Below, in pieces: positions 44,091 through 55,282 of a stretch of DNA of 64,000 bases. Source of the DNA: Aspergillus flavus (Eukaryota; Ascomycota; Eurotiomycetes; Eurotiales; Aspergillaceae); assembly GCF_009017415.1 (NCBI RefSeq), contig NC_092407.1:3472001-3536000 (forward strand), in the 5' to 3' direction. Made by a program: the position numbers and the translations under genes. The notes beneath the pieces are model-generated. The model saw only the letters and a list, made by a program, of their open reading frames with translations. It did not search any database and was not told where the DNA came from. Position 1 is the stretch's first letter. Each line of letters starts with the position of its first letter.

Positions 44091-45595
44091 CTTGAGTAAA
44101 AGCACACACAGCTGACGGCTGTGGCTGCAAGATCACAAAGACTGTAGGCAGGTTTGTCAGTCACCGAATTGAAAGGTTGTTGGGTAGACCGAATTAGAAA
44201 GTGACCGAGGGTGTATTTAGATAGAATAAGCTGCAGGATGAAGACAGAATGAGGCTGGAGTAAGAGGGGAAGAGAAAGGTCATAATGAAGCAGGCTGCCT
44301 TCGGCGCGTAGTTACTTGGCACAGTGAATTTAGCCCACTGAGGCTACGAGTAGCTGGTAGCAGGGAATGCCCGGCAGTGAAACACCGAGGAACACAGGAA
44401 ACAGAACAGGTGTGTAACGACCAGTCCGGACCAAAAATAACGAGAGTCTGACAAACCTTGTAGAAAGAGGCGGGTGAAAAGAGGTGAGATAGCGGTGATG
44501 TCGACCGTTGGGGCTCCGACCGACCGGAAAGGCAAAAAGGCGGAGAAAGAAAAAGGAGATGAGGTGACTTGACAGGCCTTTTGAAAGAGGCTGACAAGGA
44601 AATCCGGGCTGGTGAAAAATCAACAAAAAGAGGAAAAGGGAAGAAAAATAGAAGAGTGGAAACAAATGGCAATAAATCAAGGACAAACGCCTTGATATCG
44701 GAAGGTGGGATGGAAAGAAAAGAAGGGGAGGAAGAGAGAGAAGGAGAAGAAGGGAAAGAGAGTTAGAGTGAGAGTAAGAGGGGGCGGGTAAAAGGCCGGT
44801 GATCAGTTTGGCTGTGGTTGGCGGTCGCAGCTTGTCACAGCGGTCTGCTGTAGGAAAGGTGTTACATTTCAATTACGACCTGGGGGGTTATCACCTTACC
44901 TTTGAGACTGGGTAATTTTGGTAATCTTGTTTTCAAAGTATTAGGCAGTGACCACGGTCTGGTCGGGCAAAGAAAACCATAGGGTAGAAAGAATTATTAC
45001 AATTAGAAGAACAAATCGAAAAATTCTATATTTTCTATTTTTAAAAAAAATCTGAGGATTTTTATTAGCATATCTTGGAACAGACGCTCAGTAAGTCGGT
45101 GAAGAAACTTGTCAGTAGGAGGGCGTAAATAATAATTTCTTTAACGTTTGTTTTCTTGAGAAGGCAAAAAAGAAAAGCAAAGGGAAAAATTGTCTCATAT
45201 CTTAAACTTGTATTTTTTTTGTACAATACCATGTTTCCTACTACTAAGGTATGTAACTACTACTACTATGTACCTCAGTAGGTATACCCCTAGTTTCCAC
45301 TCTCATTTCTTATCTTTTTTTGCCTGCTTAGAGAGTACTTGATCACTTTCTTGAGAGCGACAGAAGCTATTCCACTTTAGGGTAAACATCCATCACGTCA
45401 GACGCTTACCTCGCTGATAAAAGACGGCGCTCAGGACCATCTCACTAATCCCAGTACATATAGGTCACGTAAATACAGTACAGGACATTTGATCAAACAT
45501 AGCCTACCAATGCTTATATACTACGTAGGTGAGTGTCTTTTGAACGGTGTAACAACTGGCAAGAGTGGCCAAAAAGAAACGGAAAGGAAAAGTTA

Positions 45596-45599
<4 letters not shown>

Positions 45600-45628
<29 letters not shown>
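45600..45628. repeat. Homopolymer A29
   Basis: 29 consecutive As on plus. It could be a retroposed poly(A) tail, but no coding remnant adjoins it and I see no target-site duplication. Confidence 0.9.
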
Positions 45629-45630
<2 letters not shown>

Positions 45631-46213
45631 CTGTACAATATCTCGTGGCAAAAAAAGTCGGTGCACATTCCCATAGCCACATGGACGTTTGTATGTGGAT
45701 TGAATTTCCTGTCGCCGCCGATTACCACAATTTAACATGTATCAGCCGAACCTTTTGACCGAGGTCCCCTGTTTGATTAATTGATCGTTCTATTCTATCT
45801 TACGTTTACCAGATTCGACCCTGATTGACTGCCTCACATGGGGCCTGAGGCAATTACCAGAATGGATCCATCCAATTGTCCATTGATTGATCTGGGGTCA
45901 TCTGAGTCTGGGCAAAACCAGTAATGGATCCGCCGACGTACTCCGGACTCTGTCAGGTAATTACGGGTGATTACGGGGGCCCGATTTTGGGCAGAAACCG
46001 CCCCTAGTTCAAGATCTCTGACGCCGATGCCACAGGGATCGGTAATTATATACATCGGGTGACAGACGATCAGAATGTTGTTTCTGTCCGCAGTGGTATG
46101 ATTTGATCTGCCTCATCCCAGTTCTAACTGACAACTACTGCACCGATGACCTCGCCAGATCATTCAATCAGGCTCACAGCCTCCCATTAATATTTCCAGT
46201 CATTCCTCCATAC

Positions 46214-46230
46214 ATATATATATATATATA
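46214..46230. repeat. (AT)n microsatellite
   Basis: 17 alternating A/T bases in intergenic DNA. Confidence 0.85.
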
Positions 46231-46978
46231 CATAGCTACATCTCTTACTGTCAATGGTACTATAAATATGACGTTTATCACCAACTTCATGCTCATATTA
46301 GCCTACTGTGTACCTTGGAGCATCGATTTCCAGGACTTATGGCGTCTCATCGAGTTCTATGTACAATTTGGACCTCCCAGGAATCGGAGTAGTACTTGTA
46401 TTAACCAGATGAGAATCTCTGGGGTGATCCAACTGGACATACTTATCTCAACTAAATCTACCCATACAATTACATTCAGCCATGAGGCTGAGACAGAGTC
46501 AGTGAATACGACAAGTCACGGTGGTTTGTGAAAGGCAAATAACTGATTTGGATCAGACAGAGACTTCGTGAAGTGAAAAGGTAAGTAATAGTACATTCCA
46601 AGGCTGGGTCAAAATGTGAAGGGGTATAAAAAAAGAAGTCGAAGAAGACTAAAATAACAAAAGGAAGAAGAAAAGAAGAACAAACATAGGAGAGCGAAAG
46701 AAGGAACATGAACAATATGGGAAATGAATCATAATTCCCTGACTTCATCACATACTGACTAAAATAGCCAGCTGATAGTCAGAGTAACAAAACGAATATA
46801 AAACAGACATAACGTATGCCTTTACATCGTCTAGATGACAAGTCAACAATTCATCAAAACATACACAGCGACAGGGCGTTTTGAGGACACAGGACGAGTG
46901 TGGCCCTGGCAAGCCTCGCGCCTCGCAGCAGGCTTTCCAATAGACTATAGATAAGTCATCCGTGTACTGCCGAGCTTC

Positions 46979-49900
46979 TTAAATCATGTTTGTTGTCGTA
47001 GGCCCTCCTTCTGTGTTCCGGGGCTTACTTTTCTCAGGAGAGCTTGCCCTGGTGTCATCGTCATCCAAGCGCCGCCTCCATTCCGCAAGGCTGTCACTGA
47101 GCCCTGTCTCTTTGGTGGGAGTCCGGTCAAAGTCAGACTGAGTGCTTAACCGATAATTGCGGTTAGTGCTCTCCCAGTGGCTACGCAAGGTCTCCAGCTC
47201 ATTGGCTAGGGAGTCCAAAGCCATAGAACCGCGATTGTCAGGGAATGGATCCTCCTGTGACACAGCACTGTTGGCTCTCGATCTGCTTATGGTATTGCTT
47301 GAGGCATTGCTATAGGTACGCGAGATGCCGTTCATGTTTTGGCCATGTTGGGACTGACGACGGTAATGTCCAACCGACGCTTCCACTTGATCCAAAAGCA
47401 TACTGACCTTCTGTTCAGCGTCTGAGGCGCGACCTTCGAGGAGAGCATTTTCGCGTTTAAGCTGATCCAGTTCGGCGCGGCTCTTTTCCGCAGAAGCTAT
47501 CAGTTCTTGCTGAGAGCTTTCATATTCCGATCGGGCCTTTTCGTGATCAGCTTCGGCGGCAGAGAGATCCTCCTTCAGTTTGGCGATTTCGCTTTCGAGT
47601 TTTGCGATAGAGGACGAAGTGTCTTGCTGTAGATCGGTAAGAGACCTTTGAAGTTGAGCGCGTTCAGTCGCCCACTCGGTCTGCATCGGCGTTCGGTCAG
47701 AAGTTTGCGCTCTGTCATTCTGGGCTGCTTCCAGCTCTGATTGCATCTTCGCATTCTGGGATTTATAACGAGTAAGCTCATCCTTCATCCGCTTCAACAT
47801 TTTTTCAGTTCCCTTAACATAATGAACAGCCGACTGGTAATCGTTTTCAAGTTGTTCTAGTTTCTCCTTATATGCACGGTCAGCTTCTTGCTCGCGAGTC
47901 TCGAATGACGCCTTCAATTCTTCATGGGCCTTTAGACTGGTCGAGAGTTGCTGCTCTAGCTCACGAAGTCGACTCTGCTCAGGTGTTCCAAACCGAGACC
48001 CAGGGGAATCCAGTCGAGGAGAACGCCTGCTATCAGAATAGTTGACCCCACGCTCGCCAAGAAGGTCTTTGAGAGCTGCGTGTTGAATAGCCAAGGCGCC
48101 AGACTCGCGTTGATGATTTTCAAGCTGGGCCTTCAGCTCCCTGTTCTCAGCGGCATGAGACTGGCCTTCTTTCATAGCTGCTTGGAGCTGCCTTCGTAGC
48201 TGTAAACCTTCTCTACTGGCCTGCTCCTGGTATGCTTCTAAACCTGCAATCCTCTCTTCTGCACGGCGGAGCTTGTCTGCTGCCTCATCTGCAGCCGTTT
48301 GGCTAGCTTTTGCCAACCTATTTGCCCTTTCCACCTGTACCTCCAAGGCAGCTACCCGCTGGTCTGCGAGCGACCGTATGGATGAATCAGAATCAAAGGA
48401 TGATGCGCGGTCAAGTCCTGTCAAGAATGCATTCTTATGCGTCTCGGCTTCCCTGGCATTGCTTTCGGCGAGTTCTTCGGCGTCGTGAAGACGGCGGACA
48501 ACATTCTCAAGCTCTGCATTCTGTTCCTCGTGCTCGGATCTGAGCTGCAGCAACTTTTTCTCCAACCCCTCCCGACGTTCGCGCTCCTCTTCCAATTGTT
48601 TCTCGAGAAGGGCTGCTTTGCCAGAAGACGCAGATACGGCCTCTCGGAGCACGCCCAGATTCGTACCAAAGTCTTTGAGATGAATTGAAGAGTCCTCAAC
48701 TTTTTTCATTAGCTCCTCCTTGTCCAAGGTCAACTGTTTTGTTGCAGATTCTGCTTCAGCTCGTAGCAAAGCCTCCTCCCTCATGGAGGCTTCCAGCTGG
48801 TGTAATTCTGCACGCAGACTTTCGGCCTCTAAAGCATTATTTTGCATCTCGAGTTCAGCTAGACGTCTCCTGGTAGCTTCACATGTCTCTTCAGCGAGCT
48901 CTCTACCCCGCTTTTCTTGTTCAAGCTCACTTGTAACCGTATCCAGTTTTGACTTGAGCTCATTCTGAGATGCAAGGGCTAGAGCCAATCTTCTGCTGAT
49001 ATCAGTACCTCTCTCCGTCATCACTTCCTCAGGATCCTGAGAACGCCCGTCAGGCTGTGGAGTTCCTCTTTGACTACCACCATGAGCGGCAAGCTTAGCA
49101 CGAGCATAAGCCGCTTCATTGACGGCCACATCTCTTTGGTGCTCAACCTCAGCGACCCGCTTGGAAGCTATAGCAGCTTGTCGATCTACAGTTGCCTGCA
49201 TCTTTGCGAGTTCCGCCCTCATTGCGAGGAATGCCTCAATCAAGGGGCGGTCTTCGTCAGCGAACGCATCACCCGCACGCTCGTCTAAAGTTGGGCTACT
49301 TGAAGGATTCGGCGTGTAACCAGCCTTCTTGGCCAATGCAAGCTCGGAAGCATACCATGCATTGCGGCTTTTTACGGCCTCCAGCTCCTTAATTAGAGCT
49401 TCTTGATGAGCGGTCAACCTTGGTGACCGGGGTTCATCACCTAGAGTCTTCGAATTCCGATAACCTCGAGAGTCTACCGAGCCATCAATACTAGCGTTTC
49501 GACCCAAAACAGATTCATCGGCACTATCCATAGAGCTGCGCTGTCGGTGTTGGCGAAGCGACCGTTGCCTGGCCGGTGCACTAATAAGGGGGGCTGCCTC
49601 GCCAGCCTCCATAGCCCGGGCAGACATTCGTGATTGCTGATTAGGTGTGCGACGGTCTCCCGATCCAGCTCCAGAATCATGAACAGGTCTAGCCTCTTTC
49701 GGGGATTCTTTGGCAATTGGAGACTCCCTATCCCCGTCAGCTGCCATCGCTCGAACGGTATCCACTGGTGGACCGCCATACGACCGGTCCGTTTTTGTGG
49801 GGGTTTTGCTTCGTGGGTTCATAACGTTTTGGGGGGTGCTCCCTCGAGGGCCAGGGGTGGGAGCTTGGCCTGGTGGAGGAGGTCCTGAAGGAGCCTGGGC

Positions 49901-51674
49901 TATAGAGGCCCTCGGGAGTCGAGACCCGGGCCCTGAGGTAGGACCAACCTCTGCCGGTCTGCCGGTCGGACTCATCATGCTTTCCCGCGAGGCACCTGGT
50001 CGTCGTGGATCTGGTGGTTGGTTATGCGCTTCGCGAGATGTGCGGCCCGCCTGAGGGCTTTGTCTGTCTGCACTGCCTTTTCTCATACCGGGAGGGGGCG
50101 CTCTATCTCCATTTGGCGCCTCAGTTGGATAGCGAATCTTCGATGTGTCGAGGACGTATACCATACTGAGTTCCACGGGATCCCTTGGTGCAGAGCTTGG
50201 TTCACCCGCCATCACGATGATATGCTTTCCGAAAGCCGTCATACTGTGCCCAGATCTCGGTGATGGGGCGGGTCCCATGTTTTGGAAGGAATACCACCTT
50301 CGGGTCGTGATACGAAATGCTGCCAGATCCCCAAGGTCGATTCCCTCATCTGTGCGGCCGCCAAATATGTACATGACATCGTTCACAAGGGCTGCTGCAT
50401 GCCCTTCTCGAGGCGTAGGGATAAACCCAACGCAATCGAGTTGAGTCCATTGGTTAGCGCGAGGATCATAGGTCCAAACGTCGTTGAACCACTGTAAGCC
50501 GTTCGTTCCTCCGAACCTAGGTGAGGGTGAGTAAACTATACGATAATAGGCAAGCGAAAGTTTTAGATGCAAGACTTACAAATACAACCGGTCATTGAAG
50601 CTTACAATTGTATGGTTCGTTCTGGCCGGGGGAATCTGGCCCGGAGGTGGACCACCGTCGTGACTGCTTCGGATTAGAAACTCCCACTTGTTTGCCGGGT
50701 TCTGCAATTGATTAAGGTCAAATGCGACAAGGTCGTTGAAGAAGTAACCTTCAACCTGTCCACCAAAGACGTAAATCTTGGAGCCAAGGATATTCAAGGT
50801 GTGTCCATAACGCCCAGCGGGCCGGGGCCCAGGAGGTATGGCGCGCGACCATTGCCGGGAGGCTGAGAGACATATGTTAGGGCACATTTTATCCAGCACG
50901 GGTTATAACCTCAGCACGTACAAGTGTTCAGTAAATAAAGTGTGTCGTCCAGTGTGTCGGCCTCGTCCACCTTTGTATCGCCGCCAAAAACAATGAAGGC
51001 ATTGCCAACCAGTAAACTCGCATGACCGACTCTGGGACCGGGCCCCTCCGACACAGTGGCAATTGGAAAGCATGGGAGATTTCCGCCGCTGCTGTCAATC
51101 ATCCAGAGATCTCCTTTGACAGTTGATCCGTCTATCAATCCACCCATCATATATATAGCTCCTTCCTTCGAAGCAACGGAATTTATAGCTGCGCCATAAC
51201 GGGGAAAGGGATTCGTCTGTGGCGCGGAGAAATTTAACCGACGCTGTGACCATGGGTACAGTGAGGCACCGGGGCTCGTATTTGGAGCATTGCTGTTCAT
51301 CGATTGTTGCGGTGGCCGTTGAACCTGTATATGATTAGCTGTGCTGCATGGGGTCGAGAGGCATTGTCTGGCGACCAGCGGAAGGTATTTAACAAGAGGT
51401 AAAGGGAGCGTGGAGTACCAACCTGCGACTCAGATTCGGCTCTTTGTCGCACCCGCTGCTGTTCCGGGCTGTTGATACTGCTCACCGAATTCAAAGAATT
51501 ATTATAGCTGCTGCTAGGCGTCGGCGTCTGCGAATTGCTTCCCTCCCGCTCTTTTACTCCATTGGGCGCCGCCGGTGCATTTGTTGACGCTCCCTCGGAG
51601 GTATGGAGGTTTCTGTTCGCTGGAGGAAGGGTGGTATTTTGTTGATTCTTTTTTGATTTAAACAAGAATGCCAT
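46979..51674 (-). CDS. teaA: Kelch-repeat cell-end marker (TeaA/Tea1/Kel1 family)
   Basis: Exons 51674-51423, 51324-50922, 50862-50580, 50516-46979 (introns 98, 59 and 63 bp) give 1491 aa. After a Ser/Asn/Pro-rich N-terminus, six kelch-type blades follow (YPWSQRRLNF, AIYMMGGLIDGS, FIVFGGDTKV, IYVFGGQVEGYFFNDL, FGGTNGLQWFNDVW, MYIFGGRTDEGIDLGDL). A disordered Pro/Ser/Arg segment (about 400-700) leads to a very long coiled coil to the C-terminus (LEQEKRGRELAEETCEA, LREAVSASSGKAALLEKQLEE in part), ending NMI, without a CaaX box. In fission yeast and Aspergillus nidulans this protein is carried on microtubule plus ends to the hyphal tip, where it binds the prenylated receptor TeaR/Mod5 and steers polarity through the formin. 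Exon joins restore kelch blades exactly. Confidence 0.94.
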
Positions 51675-53300
51675 CGTGACAATTGAATCGTAAACGGTCG
51701 TTCAGAGTACAGGGTTGTAGATTAACGGTAACCGGGAAAGGCAGAATCCAATTCGCGCTGAAAGCCAAATTAAGGCCGCTTTGTCACAAGGAGTCGAACA
51801 ATTCTCAGTAATACAATGGCAGAATCAAATTAAATCGGCCAAAAGCAATCAGCAGAAGGGGAAAAAGAAAGAAAAGAAAGGCAAGGAAAACAACGAGGGC
51901 ACCAGGCTGTAGAAGGTCTCAAGAGAGCGAACAACGGAACCCAGCCGGAATTCGATCAGGTCTGGATACGTGCCTTCCCAATGTTGACGAGCGGTGGTCC
52001 GAGTGTTAAGAGGAACAATGGAACAGTCCCATCCAAGCTACGGAAAACCCTTAGAAGTCGCTCAGCGTCTTGAAGCAGAGGGCGACAATGTTCCTTCTAT
52101 TCCCAAAGCGAATCCTCGATTGCGACTCCGGGGGAGCATGAGTGACTTATACAGGGGACAGGGTAAACAAGGGCGGGACAAGTGGAAGGAAACGAAAAGC
52201 CCTCAAGAAGGAAAAGAAAAGGAGAAAGACAAGGGGAAAATAAAGACGCGAGTATGGGAGGGAAACGGGCCCTGGGACATGGATATTGGAGAAGAAGAAA
52301 GAGGGAGAGTGAGAGAGAGGAATAATGCGAGGCCCCGGCGTTTCAAAGTTCCCTAACTAACCAGCATTAATTAGATAATTATTTTGAATTTCTTTTAAGA
52401 AATGTTGTTGATCCAAACGGTACAGTCGTTCGAGTTCCTAGTTAGGGGTCACCGCCTTTGGAGTAAGGTAATACTGTTTGTTACAGTTAAAGATGGTCAG
52501 CAGAGATCTGATACATAATTAGACTAACCACTAGTTCAAGGTCGGTCACATTCTCATGCATAATTTTCTAAACCAGTGATGAGGAATTTGGATGCATCAC
52601 TGAATAGCTTTCAAGAGTTTCTGGAGTTCAAATCTCCAAGTCAGTCGATTGCTAGGTATGTACTATCCATATATGGGTCACTACGTACTCGGGTGTATTC
52701 TATCTACGTAACTGCCGGAGTATGGGGTTTTGAACTGATATTAATTCAGGTGTCAAACCCACAATACAAAATCCTAATGAGCATGTGCAGACTAATAAGA
52801 ATAACCTTGGCACTATCAAAGTGGTCCCCGTACTCTACCTTCTTATTTTTCTTCCTTCTTTTATACTCGTCTTTTCCTCTTATCCAGGTCGTGATGGTCA
52901 TGATCCGCAGTGGTTATATTTATATCCCACTCCGTTGATAGTACTAGTAATCGGTAAATGCATCGTTCCGAGGTAGCCAGTATAGAAGTCCCGTGGTTTC
53001 AAGATTGAGGTCGTATAATTACGATGATCTCTGTTTATTTCCAATTTGATTCATGTAGAGTTCCCATTGGTTGTGCGCTTCGTGTACCTTACAGGTAACA
53101 GTATGTATGATCTATGCAGGAACGAAACATCTGTACATCGTCATCAACGTCTTCGTGATGCGGACAGATTTTCCAGCCATCATGGACTACTAGTATGCTT
53201 AGAATAATTGCTGGCTCTCTTGTCATATTCTATTGATTGAAGTGTCGACACATGAGGCTGATCGCCTCTCAGCCCCTCTTATTACCTCTTGTGATTTTGA

Positions 53301-53340
53301 TTTTTTCTTTTCTTTTCTTTTCTTTGTCTTTCTTCTTTTT
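53301..53340. repeat. T/C-rich simple-sequence tract
   Basis: Repeats of TTTTC interrupted by G at 53326, in intergenic DNA. Confidence 0.75.
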
Positions 53341-53716
53341 GGCTGAATGATGCGATGATGAACGGTGCCAAAAGGAATGGTGATGGCCGGTTGGGTACTG
53401 ACCAATGGATCCTGCTTGCCCCTAAACTTAGAAATTATCCACGACTAAGTCAGGGACGGTGCCAGAAAAGGGCGGAGCCAGGGGCTAAAAGAGCCGACAA
53501 ACCTTCTCAAAAGGGGGGCTGGTTAGGTAGGTTCGATCCAGAAGTTCTTTTGGTCAAGCTCAAAGTGAACTAAAACTGGGTGGAGGGGAAACGTTTAAAT
53601 CATCGACCTATCAGAACCTTGGAGATTCGCTTAGCTGGTGAGGTAGGGATTCACTGGCTCGTGCCGTGGTCCAATTCTAACCCGCCTCATCGCTAATCCC
53701 AATGGAACTCCATCCC

Positions 53717-53735
53717 TTTTTTTTTTTTTTTTTTT
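53717..53735. repeat. Homopolymer T19
   Basis: 19 consecutive Ts in intergenic DNA. Confidence 0.9.
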
Positions 53736-55282
53736 CACTGGCTATCCTGAAGCTCCATTTCAGGTACGGTTCCACATACAGTGCAGCTGACTGGAATGAA
53801 CATTTTCTTGTGTCAGGTTTTGTTCTTTATCTCTGGCCTCATTAAAATGGACTCGTCGTATTAGTGAATATCCCCTACATATTACGGGTTGGCTGGTCAC
53901 TTTGACGAGTACCAGGGATTCGTGGGAATGTGATCATGCATCGTCGATCCGACGGAAGAATAACCTCCTTATGTTGACAACTTGACAGCATATTTACTAC
54001 CAAGGTATACCTACCTGCCTTGAGCAGACCTCAAGTCAGATTAAGTTACTGTTGTTTAATACCTTAATCTCTCATGGCCCTGGCAACGCATTTACCCGTA
54101 CCTTAATATCCGTAGGGTTTGAATAGCATGAGTATTCCGAACTGAATCTGGTAGGGATATGTTTGTTTGTTTGGATGTACTTAGTGTACATATACAGGGA
54201 TTTCTGGATGCTGATCTACTCCTGTATGGTCAAAGTATTTGTAGATAGTGAGTTCTCCTACATGATGATACCTCGCACATTGTCCTATCTTTTCTTTTCT
54301 TTGCTTTTTTCGCCCCTTGGATGAGTGGGATCTCAACGAACTAAAATCGAGCTGGGAGACCCTGTAAACATGGATCCAGGTGGTATTTGTAGACCAAGTA
54401 TGGTATGAAGTTTAACTCAGTAGCATATCAGGATTGTCAACAATGCCAAGACAACCAAATACTCTTAACTGTTGTACCTGCTTAGAATTATTATATATTA
54501 CACGCACGTGGTACCTACTCCCCTCGTACGTACTGTACTATGGAACTGTGCTGCAGGGTCTCAATAGTTTACTAAGTATAGTTAGTTAGGCTGCCATTGA
54601 TTATACATCATCCCACCTAGCAACTCTATATGAGATGTTTATAGAGGCAGCGACATAAATATATGTTGAATACTCTGTCTTCGTACAAGGAAGTAAGGTG
54701 AAATCAAAAGAACGTACGCCCCTGTACCAACAACTGTGAGATCAATGATTTGTATGTAATAAAGATACTCTGATGTAACTCTATGGGGAAAGCGGCCGGA
54801 GCGATAGATATTCCGATCGTTCTGTGCCAAGACATTGCGGCTAAAGCTCATGAACCTCACTGTTCCCAGAAAAGATAACGACAACCCATAAATTCTGAAG
54901 CTGTGGGCTTGGGAGAGAGAGTCTGTCATTTTTGGCATCAAGGAGCAGAAGAGACACCTTTTTTTACCTGTTCCTTTCGCCGAGGAGGCAGTCCCAAATC
55001 TCTCGCAGCATTAAGCGTCGGGTTTACTGACCGCGGAAGGCTACAGATTAGGGACGATATTCCGTTGCTCTTTGTGCACGCACCGTGGCATGATAATTGA
55101 TAAGGTGAGAGCATACATGTGCATCTGCCCCACAATCAGATACATCGAATAGCTATAATATATCACATTCAAAACTTAATTGTCAACGAACCACTTCTAA
55201 ATCTCCGCTCTTTCCAGACTTTGACCATCCGAGGAGCTAGCACGCCTTCACGTCCCTGCTTGCACACGATGATACCTGCATA

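Larger units (their letters stand above)
44091..46978. other. Intergenic, about 2.9 kb: long ckiA leader/promoter, then gene-free DNA
   Basis: The first 700 bp are strongly CT-rich on the ckiA strand (44560-44770 is almost pure purine on plus), consistent with a long leader. From 45000 to 46978 the DNA is AT-rich and holds an A29 run and a short (AT)n tract. No reading frame is credible. Confidence 0.5.
51675..55282. other. Gene-free stretch, about 3.6 kb
   Basis: Left part holds the teaA promoter and leader. An open plus frame 51994-52356 is Lys/Glu/Gly low complexity and not called. The rest is AT-rich with a T19 run (53717-53735), a CT-rich tract (53301-53340) and no reading frame, tRNA or repeat family that I can identify. 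It is the largest gene-free interval of the window. Confidence 0.45.

Noticed and set aside
44280..44872. Several minus-strand frames rich in Phe, Leu, Ser and Pro
   Set aside because: Encoded by the CT-rich ckiA leader; composition is that of the tract, not of a protein.
45600..45628. A29 run as a retroposon tail
   Set aside because: No coding remnant or flanking duplication visible; simple homopolymer is sufficient.
51994..52356. 120-codon Lys/Glu/Arg-rich frame upstream of teaA
   Set aside because: Low complexity in a purine-rich leader region, no splice extension or family resemblance.
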